Source: Theristus sp. LFF4_11
Lineage: Eukaryota; Nematoda; Chromadorea; Monhysterida; Xyalidae
Reading direction: 5' to 3'
DNA: 64,000 nt
Assembly (NCBI GenBank): GCA_030248135.1
Contig: JASANC010004763.1
Coordinates: forward strand, 1 to 64,000
Shown: positions 18,450-30,000 of the stretch, piece after piece
Layout of the letters: each line of letters begins with the position of its first letter
Position numbering within the stretch: position 1 is the stretch's first letter
Notes under the pieces: model-generated
The model's database searches: none
Seen by the model: only the letters and a program-made list of their open reading frames with translations
Told to the model about the DNA's origin: nothing
Translations under genes and position numbers: made by a program

Positions 18450-20018
18450 TCACAATTCAGTTTTACAACATTTAAACAGTCTGTTGGTTCTGAGCGAATT
18501 CCTGAACGCCCCAAAGAGCTTCTTTGCTTCTGCATACAGTCGAACGTCCGCCCACTGGATCGCACGAATTTGGTCAACCTGTGCATCGGAGAGTTCGGCC
18601 AAGTGTACCTGGCTCTTTGTGGAGCGCCGGTCTCCAACCGGTTGTTGTCCGAGAAAATACTGGTCGTGCCAGCACAACAGTTTCTGCAGCGCTTCCCACG
18701 ATTCCCCCAACTGATCGGACAGTCCTACAAAATCCAACGTTCTGAGGTAGCCGATCGTTTCATTGATATCCACTTTGTTCTCACTGCAAAAGTGAAAACA
18801 AACCGCCTGAAACAAGCAGATAAAGAGAAGCAAACCAAAAAAAACATTCAGTAGTACAAACCGCCAGCCAAGCTCCTTCGCCTGAACATTAGTCAGAAGC
18901 AAATGCGTCAATTCCGGATTGGCGACGTTGCGATGACTTATCTGAAATGCACTTTTCACTTGACGTTGCCGAAGTTCTACGGGCCAGTCGGAAGCATCCG
19001 GCAGCGTTTCACCGTCACGCAGCCGTTGATGCACCTCAAAACATTTTTCGATCGTCTCATTCAGACTCCCGAATGTAAATGGTTCTGCTTCGTTCCTGTA
19101 GAAACAATTAAGCTGATTAACCACAGAAAATTGTGTGTACGCATCAACTCGACCTCGGTCATGTCAAAAGTTAGCAAATCTCTAGGTTTCTCACCGTGTC
19201 ATTCGCCAGTACGATACAAACTGTTCAATAGGATTGCGCAGCAGAGTGAAGCGGAAAAAGTCATAACCGGCCAGCTTCGAGGTAATATGATCAATAAACT
19301 GCTTGTTACCGGAGCCCGACAGAGACATGTGTTCCACGATGCCTGAAACAATCCTCCAAATCGAGCGTTTTTAGATTGCTAATCGTTAGCAGGCGTTTAA
19401 ACGTACGTCAGAGCAATTCCAGAGTTGCAGAAGTTCCACATGTCTATCCAACCTACCGTCCAATCCCTCGTTAATGAACGTTTCATACTGCTGCGCACAG
19501 CATCGTTTCAGTCGAAACACCGTGAATTCTCCTTCGTGAATATGCCAGTCTACGCCTGTCCTTCGCGAGTGTCCCATGCAGCCAACTGGGTTTTCGCAAC
19601 TGGCGTACGTTAAACACCGCAGCTGTTCGGCTTTACAAAAACTTCGTAGAATCATTCGAGTTTTGCTGCTGGCCGTTTTAGGAATAGCGTGGTAAATGAA
19701 ATAGCGAATGGGCTCGGTACAGTTGCGCCGCTCTATCGTCGTCTTCGTCTTGTTTTTATAGTGAGGCAAATAGTGTAGAGGAGAGTACGAGATATTTGTC
19801 AATTGTATTGAATCGTTCGACGGATTGTTGATAATGAACAACGACAAACTTGATGAAAACCGGTAACGGAACAAAATGTAATGGTAAATCAAAAAGTAAA
19901 CACTGGTCGGCAGACCAAATAAAGTGCAGACAGTCAGTGGTAGCAATTTCCGTCGTCGATCGTCAGAACAAATTCCCATTTCTGAAACTGAAATGCGAAG
20001 CTCATCGGGCCCGAGCAA
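18450..20018 (-). CDS. Golgi-type carbohydrate 2-O-sulfotransferase-like protein
   Basis: About 469 residues from exons 20018-19403, 19342-19195 and 19095-18450; phases agree and the sum is a whole number of codons. It is a type II protein: a short basic N-terminus, then a membrane anchor (LLPLTVCTLFGLPTSVYFLIY). The PAPS-binding 5' loop is AIPKTASSKT and the 3' loop LRNPIEQFVSYW, as in the heparan/uronyl 2-O-sulfotransferase group (PF03567). A C-terminal DFVGLSDQLGESWEALQKLL segment fits the family. It would transfer sulfate from PAPS to a glycan in the Golgi lumen; the exact acceptor cannot be read from sequence. Oddity: the last exon contains an in-frame hydrophobic stretch (FFGLLLFICLF) that has splice-site-like ends and may be an unannotated 51-bp intron, giving ~452 residues. 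Confidence 0.82.
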
Positions 20019-20563
20019 CAGTTATAATATAAACCACTACAATCATTTTTTGGTTGGCTTTTAATTTAGAAAAACAAAAAAAATTCTTGCATAGAATGTG
20101 TCAATCTACCAAGCACAAGACTTAGTGTGCGTGTGTTGACACGTGTTGACGTTTGGGAACATTGCATAAAAAAGAAAAAAATTAAACACACGTTTTTGCA
20201 TGGTGCACACAATGTTGCAAGCTTCATCTGTTACAATTACACAAACATCAAAGAAAAACGTGTAAAACATCAAAGAAAAACGTGTAACACATCAAAGACA
20301 CACATGCACACATGCTTAAATACCACTTCTGATGTTTTAAAAAAAACTTTTTAAAAAAAAATAATGGGAAAATCGTGAACTGCCTAAAATTACAGTCAAA
20401 TTTTAACCAAATTGCCAACAATTCAAATTACGAAAAGCGTTGATGTTTTATCCAAAGATAATGTGATTTTTACAAAGCAGTGATAAATATCGCTTTTCGC
20501 TGCTTTAAAATTGAAACGTTTATTTTTTTTCAGGTACCTGGCTCCCGTCTTTGAGTCGTTCAA
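20019..20563. other. Intergenic, AT-rich
   Basis: It lies between the sulfotransferase start (upstream side) and the GPCR stop codon. It contains a short direct repeat of AACATCAAAGAAAAACGTG units near 20240-20300. No gene or RNA was found. Confidence 0.4.
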
Positions 20564-23031
20564 TCACACCAGTCTTTCTCCGGAAAATGTAGGCTTATTG
20601 TTTGCAAGATTACGCCGATACTTTTGTCTTGTCATTAAACTGTTCGATGAATCCCCAAAATCGAATATAGTGGCGCTAACAGCATCCGATTCAATGCCCC
20701 TCCGGCGTCTTTGACGACCCAGGGTGGCCGGTCGTTTCGGTAAACCATTCGTATCACCAAGCTGTCCAGCGCTACTAACGCTGATCTTATTCGCCGTCGT
20801 CGCAACTGAGCACGGTGCATTCAAACTGGTTGAGCATGACGCAGTGGATGTAAGAAAACGGCCGTTCGAGCGAGGTCCGACGTGGTTGACGCTGTTGTTG
20901 ATGAAGGTCGTGTCGTCAAAGTAGACATGCTGCACGCATCGGTGACCAGTATTTGAACTACGTCGCAAAAGAATATTGAAGCAAGCACGATATTTTTCGT
21001 TGAATGTTGCGTAGATCACTATTGTCAACGCTCCGTTTAGCGACACCAAAATGTTGCCGAGCTGTATGACAGACATATTCGATTAATCATTATTTTGGCA
21101 ATACGTTGATTCCAAGAACATACCTCAACAGAGATGTGCCAGATAACGCTGTGCAGCATCAGATGTCTAACATCGAACACGTAGACGAATATTTCAGCAA
21201 TATTGTTAACAAATGGCAGCGTGTTGCACATCAGAAATGTGAGCACCACGGTGATCAACATTTTGGTGATTCGGTGATCGCGACGCGTCCGCCGTGACAT
21301 GCCACCGGCTGAACGCGACAACGTTGCTGATTTTCTGCAAAAGTTAGAGAAATCACTTACAATGTAACTTGTGTGGAACGAAAAGAAATAGACGTTGCTA
21401 AGAATAAGTACACATAGCAAAATCAAACTAACTGGTTAGGAATGTTTTGTGCAATTATTCGGTTCGAAGGGACCCGTGTCAAATCAAACGGTACATTGTC
21501 ATTGTTCCAATAAGTTGATTGTTGATTATTGTTCAATACGGTACATTCGATATTTAGCTGTTGTTGTTGGACATCAACGTTTCCGTTGGTGAGAAAATCC
21601 GATTCGGAATCGCTGCTTGAGTAACGACGGTTTGCGGACGATCGCATTGAATACGCTGACGTGGATTTGAGCGGCAGATTATGTTCACACTCAGTCGGCA
21701 AGTCGGTAGCACTGTTGCTGATGTTACGGTGCAACGCCACATTGTGATTGAATAATGTCACAGCAAAACTGCGATTACTGCTAATTTGGTGATGTTGGCT
21801 CGGCAATGACACGTTGCCGTTTTTACGAGTTGGTGAAAGTTCAGGCAAAACTGAAACATTATTGAATTATGTGGAATAACAGATGAGTCATCATATCAGT
21901 GATGGACTAACTTTAGGATACTATAGATATCTATTGATAGATAGTAGCGCTAACCTAATTGTTCGGCAACTTCCGACGCCTGCACGGTTTGTAGTTGTCG
22001 GGATTGCTTAGCGATTGCCGCTTGTAGCGAACGGTCCATCGCACGACTGCGCGCCAAACTGTGCACCACTTGCGACGTAACGAAGATCAACGTGGCAAAC
22101 GGCAATGCAAACATCATCACCGTGTAAATGCATACGTTGTAGATCATGCTGTACGCGAATGAACGAGCGACCAGTGGTATGTTACGCTCGAACGACTCAA
22201 CGCCACCGGAAGCGGACACCTGACATTCGGCCAGCTGTATGTCAAACCAACGTGGCGCGTTCAGAATCGCACTGCACAACTGAAACAAAGCCAGAATTTT
22301 ACTAAATGGTTCAACAGCATTTGTCATGAATGAGTCACATATAATGGATGTCTGGGTTTACCACAATGGCTGCAATGGTGACGTTGACGGTGTTGCGCGT
22401 TATTAACGCTCGTGCTCGAAGCGGATAGCAAACGGCGATGAAACGCTGCAGACCAATCATTAACGTTGAATAAACGGCCATCGTTTGAAATGTCACGGCC
22501 AGTGGATACGCGACGCTGAATTTATGGTGTGACGCTCATGTGCGGTAAACCGCAGAACTTTTGTTAATGCAGACATCGAAACACTCAAAACTAACACAAG
22601 AACATGCGGATATAGCGTGAGCACCCATTTCAACTGCGTCAGTTCGGCGACGACCGGCGTTTGTAGGAATGCAATGTTCGCAACGGACAAGCATAAATCT
22701 GCGACAGCCAACGAAATCAGCAACTGCGTACTGAAAATCATAAAAAAACTTCAACTTGAATGGAACAAGGTGCAGAAGACACACGATGTGTACGAGCGAC
22801 GACCAGCCTGTTCGATCGACGGAGCTGCCGGCGGGTGAACACAGCTATGTTGATTATGTTTGTCAAAATGCCAATTACTGCCAATGGAAGATCACCGCAG
22901 AGCCGGAGCAAGTATTGCTCCATTGGTATCAGGCTAGCCATATCTGGACATTCGGGTAGTCCTCCCCCGTTCAGTCGAATGTTATAACCATCGGAGATGT
23001 TGCTATAGTTGTGCATAGTGGCTGCGGACAT
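20564..23031 (-). CDS. Rhodopsin-class peptide GPCR, FMRFamide-receptor-like
   Basis: About 653 residues from seven exons: 23031-22804, 22723-22596, 22515-22362, 22279-21955, 21850-21433, 21334-21124, 21061-20564. Phases agree and the total is a whole number of codons. The N-terminus has NYSN and ISDG near the start and no signal peptide. TM1 contains GILTNIINIAVF, TM2 LLISLAVADLCLSV, and the TM3 end is GLQRFIAVCYP, where QRF replaces DRY. ECL2 has AECQ, TM5 VMMFALPFATLIFV, TM6 ITVVLTFLMCNTLPF, and TM7 SLNGALTIVIYATFNEKYR, an NPxxY variant. The ~140-residue third loop, Asn/Ser rich, is unusually long, and the C-tail is ~150 residues. Layout and the RWFDIQLAEC region resemble FMRFamide-type receptors, so a neuropeptide ligand is inferred. 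Confidence 0.9.
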
Positions 23032-24150
23032 GGCTTTTATGTTTTGGAGGGAGAGTTGTCAAAACAAAGCTGCGGCACATTGTATCAACGACCCTGTTGG
23101 AAAACAAACAGTTACCGATCACTTCTGAAAACGCAAAAATAGCGTGTACGTGTTAGGGGTGATTAACCGCAATAGAGGATAGCATGCAATATGCGGGAAA
23201 TGCGTTCTTTTTCTGCGAAAGTTCGTATTATTTGAGAAAAGACAAAAAGCTGCAGTATTGTACTTTGCAGTTAGTTAGTACTAGTTTATTCTTAGCGTCT
23301 TCGAACAATACACGAACAGCACGATAAGTCAGCGTGCAGAACATTGTCAGTGCACAAGCTGAGCTAATCGCATGTGCGCGAACGAAAAAGTTTTCGTGTT
23401 CCAGAGTTATTTGACGTGTTCGCAACGAAACCTGGGTGTGTGTACTGCATGTGACCACAGATAGAGACCACCCAGCGTTGAGTTGCTGTTCAAAAACTGA
23501 AATAATCTAATCGTTAGTGCTGCGCACTGTCTCCGAGCAGATCTGGCAGGGGCGTCAAATCCTGAAAAGCAAAATTGAATTCATAATAAAAGCATAAGGC
23601 ATCGCGACGACTAAATCAGAGACCTCTTCTTTCTTGGAGAAACGAACAAACAGTACTATGTTCTTCGATGCTGGCAAAAAGAACCGTAAGTAAAAGGTGC
23701 AATTATAATAAAGGTCTAGTATTTAATGAAAACAATTTCTACATAACCTCGTGAAACTATGTAATGCAGAATGACGAGAGACAAACCTCAGCTACGTGTG
23801 TTAAATTAAAATTCGACTCAAAGTACCACCACAAGTGGAAATGGTTGCGACGTTGGTTTCTGTTGTACGCATAATTGTTTCGCATACATTCAGACAATTC
23901 AGCAATTGGTTATAATAATTTACTTTTTTAGTGTCATGTCGCAAAAACGAGTGAAAACCTTTCGGTGATCGCTGATCAGCCCTATATCCGAACACCGTTG
24001 TGGAACCTGCAGGATCTAATCAACTAATGGCACTCTCTCAACCGATACAAATTCATCTGAGGCAGCAATGCGATTTGACGTGCGAAACGGAAAACAATCG
24101 TCAACTCGACCGACGGCCACCGGCCGCAGCAAAAAACTAGTGCGCCATAA
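23032..24150. other. Region upstream of the GPCR with no supported gene
   Basis: The 5' part next to 23031 should include the GPCR promoter. A minus-strand open stretch at 23228-23458 (ISSACALTMFCTLTYRAVRVLF) looks slightly hydrophobic but lacks recognisable splice sites or homology, so I leave it uncalled. Confidence 0.35.
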
Positions 24151-24728
24151 ATGAAAAAAAAACTGAAAAAGCGCTACTAATATTGACCAGGGCATATTCA
24201 AACCTGAACTACATTGCTTTACCGGAGCGCTTCAGTGCAATTTCCATGCAGCCGAAGGCGCCCAATGAAGAATCACAAAATAAGAGATATAGTCAATCCA
24301 TCGTGGAAAAAACACACGACCGACCGACTTGGGTGGTCCGACGTGCTGAGTGGCCGCTGTGGGGGTATTAAAAATCGTCGCAGCACTTTCGGCACACGTA
24401 CTTCATTCAGTGTGCCGCGCAATATTGCCATTATAACAAGCGCTTTCAGATTTTGCGGCTTTTCATTGAGCGCAAAGCAGACAAGAGAAACTGTCAGATC
24501 TGCAGTAGGTGCAGTCGCGCGGGCGGAACTGAGCCAGTATGACATCAACAAAAGACACAGCACCCCGACATAGCAGTTGATTTGGCCAAATTCCGACAGC
24601 CAACCCACTGGAACGTATTTGTTAGTCTGTTTAATCAGGCAGCTATCGATAAAAATTATGGTCCTAATTTTTGGTAAACGGCTGATGAAGCAAACAACCC
24701 ATATGTACTGTATGATGACGCAGGTCAT
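24150..24728 (-). CDS. Possible exons of an unrecognised multi-pass membrane protein
   Basis: A minus-strand open frame (24728-24273) encodes hydrophobic stretches (INCYVGVLCLLLMSYWL and LTVSLVCFAL). A further piece near 24285-24229 (LGAFGCMEIALKRS) ends at a plausible donor (CTCCG/GTAAAG). After a 60-70-bp intron ending TTTTTCAG it would continue to VFFSFMAH and a stop. No family is recognised and the exon links are guesswork. Confidence 0.25.
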
Positions 24729-24978
24729 ACGCGACTGAAAATCAATCAGTTCCTGGATCTTGCATGATGTCTGAATAATTACAGTTGTTGTTGTTCCGAA
24801 TACAATTCTTTATGAACCAGTTGTTCATGAATATGAACTGGAATTTTTTTTCTGGCAGCCATGCGCATTTCAATGAACCCACTAACTAACAATCGTCGAT
24901 CAGCGATGAGCTGCACGCTGCAGCACTGAAGTCAGCGGGCAGTGCCACCGTATTTTAGCGCCACCCTGCTTGACTTGA

Positions 24979-25428
24979 CTAAAAACAAGGGTCACAAGGA
25001 ATGAAAAAAGTGGTTAGGCCGCACGTTGGGCGCATCGGATTGACTTGTGGTGCCCCGCAACCATAATGACTGCAGGCTTCTTGTCTTTGTTCATCAGCAA
25101 AGCGACTTATCAAAAAAAGTAGGAACTTTTTGACGGTGAATAAGCAAGAAGTGCTTACCTGTAGGTGGCTACGGTTGGCTGTTGTTGCAGTTTGTATGCA
25201 AGACTTCTTCAGTCGCCACGTCTTGTTTGAGCAAAATATCGCCGCTTTGTTCCAGTTCGTCGAAGGACTGCTGTTTTTTATATCGAGCAGCTGTGAATGA
25301 ATATCCGAGCATAGCTGTGCCATGGTATGCATCAGGACAGAGCGATCATGCGACACACCGTCGGCTTGCATCCATTCGCATGTCCAACATGACAGACTTG
25401 ATTTTTTTGTCACCGCATGTACGATCAT
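24979..25428 (-). CDS. Possible small Cys-rich protein
   Basis: An open frame of 149 residues from ATG 25428 with many cysteines (SCWTCEW, QLCSDIH, AIFCSNKTW, KKSCIQ, EACSHYGCG, RPTCG, PCDPC). A good donor (CTACAG/GTAAGC) lies at 25158, so it may be two exons instead of one. There is no clear signal peptide and no family match that I can name. It could be chance. Confidence 0.28.
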   Translation of the reverse strand: MIVHAVTKKSSLSCWTCEWMQADGVSHDRSVLMHTMAQLCSDIHSQLLDIKNSSPSTNWNKAAIFCSNKTWRLKKSCIQTATTANRSHLQVSTSCLFTVKKFLLFLISRFADEQRQEACSHYGCGAPQVNPMRPTCGLTTFFIPCDPCF

Positions 25429-25429
25429 G

Positions 25430-27023
25430 AGTTAAGGGATGCCGTGAATCAAAATGACGGCTATATGGACGCTTCGCTCAATATCACATATCACCGCAGT
25501 AATGAACGAGCAATAAGCATAAGCTTTGTTTGGCGGCGGAGAAAAAAACCCGAAGAGTTTTGCAATAAAAATTGCTTTGCAAAAAAGGTTGGGGTTAAGG
25601 AAAAAAAACTCAAATATCGAATTTTTATACACTCAAACGAATTATTGGGATTGATCAGGATTTTTGAATTTAATGTACCACATTTTAATGTTTAAAAACT
25701 GCGTTTGCCCGCCTGCGTTCAGGTGAAACCGGAGCGCGCATCTAAAAAACGCATGAGCGATTTTGTAATTCACGCTTCGGTCCGGACTGGCCTAAAATCA
25801 GTTTGCATTGGAAAACAGCTTCTGATCCTAAATCACCGAGTCGGGTTTTTGTCTCGAGTTGGAATGACAAAAAAATTCTAAATCTAATCCCAAAACAAAC
25901 AAAATTGTTCCGAGTCTCCTGAGTCAAGCCTTTTACATTAGGGCACGTCAAAAACCTGGTTTAAAAAAATGATTTTTCACAAAATCTTGGTACTACGAAT
26001 ATAGAGAAAAATGTGAAGATAACAGACAAAACTAACTTCTTGTCCTGCAGCACTCAGGAATTGATCGGCAATTGCTGTTTTTTATGTGAGGGGTCTGTAA
26101 CATATCACAATCGATTACGCAATCGTCGCTTCCTAATTATCATTGATTGTTCAAGTTACAAAAGAAAATTAAATAAAAAATAAACAAGCTTGAAGCAGCA
26201 AAAAGAAACACGGGTTAGATAGACAGCAGCAGGAATTTTAACGCATATAAAGCGTGTTGTAACTAAAAAAAAATTCAAAATAGACCCATTGCAATAAACT
26301 TTTATCATCATTATCATTGAACAAACAACTCAAAATTAGAATCAAAAAAACATTCAAAACGTCTAAAAATGATTAACAAACAAAAACAGGTAAATCCATC
26401 GCTTCCAATATTTCCACAATCCACAATCCAAAAGCTGACACCATCTGTCTCCAAAAAAAGTAGCAGCGTAGAACATAAATGACACCAATCAGAAATCAAC
26501 ATGTATAGTCAGAGAACCATTTGAGTTTTCAACATTGGCAATAAAAAGAGTGCACCACAAAGATGCATAATGTGATACGGGTTTCATAATTTTATGACAA
26601 ACGAAAAACATAAGATTGACTTCGAGAACAAAAAGAACTTTTTTTTTATTTTTAGCATTCGATCTGCCGCAGTTACGCGTGAGTGACAGTTGGAATTTTC
26701 GTTTGTTCGTTCACGAGCGGATTTTATGCAGGACTGCAGAAGAAGAGACGCAAATAACCTCAGCGCAATTCCAGTTCATTTTGATCTTCCTTGATCGCTT
26801 TCAGATGCCGCGCGTGCAGTTCTGTGTTTTCATAACGAGGAATCGCAGCAGCACCAAGTGACACTGAAACTTATTGAATATTATTATTACACCACTCAAG
26901 AACAATGCGTATATCGATTTTTTTTCTGTAAAATTCTGCAACTTTCAATAGGTGATCAGTTTCACGCTTAACACGGCACAAGTAACCAGAGTTGAATCGA
27001 AATCATATGGATCATGGTCAGGG
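25430..27023. other. Unassigned intergenic DNA
   Basis: AT-rich sequence downstream of the ammonium transporter gene. No convincing exon, RNA gene, tandem repeat or inverted repeat was found. The first few hundred bases on the 27 kb side probably include the transporter 3' UTR. Confidence 0.35.
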
Positions 27024-30000
27024 TCAATTGGACAGTTTTGAACTGCTACGTCCAGTCAGTATGGAACGAATTTCCCTTTTCACGCCTGCATGCATAGGCA
27101 TTGAGTGACAGAACCAAAATAAAAGATAATAGCAAAGCAATATGAACAATTCAGAAGGCATAGCTGTTTGTGCATTCATCGCAAAGCCAAATGCAAACGC
27201 ACAATTGGCCGACAGTTTGCGGCGTCGCTCCTTTTCGGTGAGTTTCGGATCGTGTATGATGTCCTCAACCCAGCCGTGGCCGTACGCAACGAGCGGATAC
27301 GCCGGTTCGCCGTGTTTGTAGATGTCGAGACCTGCAACGTGAAACGAACAGAATTTTTTGTCAATTTTTTTTTAAACTGCACGTTTCAACTCGATTGCCG
27401 CGCAGTGGCTTGTGCGACGGTGTCGTGTGTGACGCCACGTGGTGCGGTGAAGGCTGCTGTAACGTGGACGAGCATATTGCCTTGCGCAAATAGATTTGCG
27501 TCATTCCGCAGCAAGTCACGGGGTCGTTGATGCTGACGTATGCGTACACACGGCTCGTCGGCTTGTCTTACAGCCACTACCGGCCATACAGACGTCACGT
27601 CTCGTGTGCTATTGCACACTGGAGACGTGCGTTTTGCGTATTATCTTTTCTTGAAGACCTGCGACTCAATGCGGTTGTGGACGTAAATGGAAACTAGTTT
27701 CAATCTGTATGTGGTGTAATTCAGAATTGCACAAGTGAGCCGGCCTTATTTAGGCGACTCGGATCCGTTTGCCAATTTTGAATTCCCGCGTCGTGCATGA
27801 CGCTGCTAACCCGTATATGCGCACATTGAGACGCGAAACCAAAATAACAGACACTACGTGGGTCGGAGTCGACACTCGACCGACGCATACGTCAGCACGA
27901 ACAACAGGCCGTGAACAGCCGCATCACCCTGCCCAGGACAGCGTCGCAAGCGCCTGCTTTCTATTCAATCGGCGAAGCAAACAGCGAGCGGAGCGAACCG
28001 ACCTTTCAGTTCGACGTCCTTCGGCACACGTAACAGTTTGATAAGTTTCATGAATCCGAACACAAGGCCGATCATGACGCCGCTCCAAACGCAGATTGCC
28101 AATGCGCCAAGCATGTTCCAGCCGAGTGTCTGAAAAACAACGCAATAGTTGCTGTGGTTAAGAGACCGTTCAGTTCAGTTCAGTTTTATTCTGCAGTGCA
28201 CGGCATAATACAGAGAAGTGTAAGACACCATGAGTAGGCAAGCCAAAAGTCTGACCAAAGGACCGTCTGGAACCAGGTGTCACATTTTGGTAATGAGTGT
28301 CCCCTGACAAAACGGCCGGTCAAAATGTTCCGACTTGTAGTAAAAGCTTCTCGACCAAGACTCCAGTCTCCAGCACAGCATTAGTAAATCTACTATACAA
28401 CTGAACTAACGCCGAATGACTTCTTGACGTTTGAACTGTAAATGATGCCGTCGCCGTAAATCAAAATCGGAGCACTGAACAGACCCCAGAGTCCACCGCC
28501 AAAGTGCACTGAAAAAAATGACAACAGTGTAACGAAAAAGAAACAAAATGGAAACGTCGCCGAAACGTTTTAGCTCGCATTATTGCATCATTCTAGCTTC
28601 TCTACAAATGATTGTAAAGTGTAAATTCTACACAGTGTAAATTGTAGCAATCAGCTGATTGGGTGCTTTTTGACTGGAATCATTGACTGGTACAAATCCA
28701 ACCGAACTCGATGCAGCCGATCAGCATCCAGAATACACAAACTGCATGTTCCATACAGCTATTACTGTAGTTCTTCACTTCTACAAAAGCAGAAAGCGGT
28801 TGCTATTATTTATCGGACACAAGTTTTTCACATCAACTTGAAAAACGTATTTGACATGACTAACAATGCAAGAAGACAAACGAAAACCAAAAGCAAAACT
28901 GCAACCGACAACCCGTGAACCAACCGCCAACGGCGTCCAACGGATCGTCGACCTTGACTTTTTCCACCAGCTTCGCGACGCCGATGTACGCGAAGCCAGC
29001 GCCGACGCCGGTGACCACGGCCGCCCACGGCATGATCGCGTTGCACCCGGCGCACGCAGCCACCATGCCTCAAGCAAATCACACGTTCGCTGTTGTTGTT
29101 GTTGTTTGTTGCGCCCTTTTTATCCTTACCCAACGCCCTTGGGGAAAGGCAGTGTCGCAATTTTTTATTGTCCACCACATGGGCTGCGACGTTGGAAGCA
29201 GTTTTTTTCTGCCATAGAAGTGGGCGTTGGGCAAGCTGCGCTGGTATGCATGGGCGCGATGTCATTAAGTTCCTCGCCACCGGAACAGCAATCTTGTGGA
29301 TCAAGAAAGCCGACGTTTATGCTGCCGAACCATTAGGCCCCACGCAACCCGGGACAAATCACACGTTCCCCGTTAGACATCGAGACAGACGTAACAGTTT
29401 GTAAAATGCACCACGTTGATTGGCTGCTATATGCTTGCCTGTCTGACCAATCAGTGCGGTCACGATCGAAGCAACCAGTTGCAAGAGAAGAGAGACGCTG
29501 AAACATTTCAATGACGAAGTTCTGAGTTGAGATAAAGCAACAGGCAAGAGGTGCGAGTGGGATCTTTCCGGAGAAACTGACATCAACAACAACTCTGGGT
29601 TTTCGCGTTTTTTCATCAAAACATCGACCGGCAAATCGGCTGAATAAAAGAAAAATTCTGCTGCCGACCGACCAGCGAGCGCAGCGTTGATCGTCAGCAG
29701 TAGCGACCAGCGTTCGTTCAGCGCTCGGTTGACGCCCAAGGCCACGATCGCCGCTGCGCCGCCGCTGAGCATCGTGTTCATCATCGCCAACGCCACTGCC
29801 TGCACATTCATGTTGCTTTCAATTTTTTTTGGCCGCAAGAAAAAATTCAATCGCGCAAGTGCAAAGAAACCACGCCGTGCAGATTTGCTGTCGAACACAT
29901 GTGACGGACCGAAATGACGCCATTTGCAATTCGAAACTCCGTTAGTCGTGAACAGTACCGAAATTTTTGATCTGATTCAGACGGTCGCGCAGTTTTCCCG

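Noticed and set aside
23228..23458. Possible receptor exon on the minus strand
   Set aside because: Mildly hydrophobic but without convincing acceptor/donor pair or neighbouring exons.
27168..27530. 120-residue plus-strand frame over the transporter 3' exon
   Set aside because: It is the antisense shadow of the Amt terminal exon and its intron.
29093..29404. Open frames in the Amt intron 29069-29672
   Set aside because: They lack splice support and overlap direct-repeat fragments; nothing recognisable in the products.
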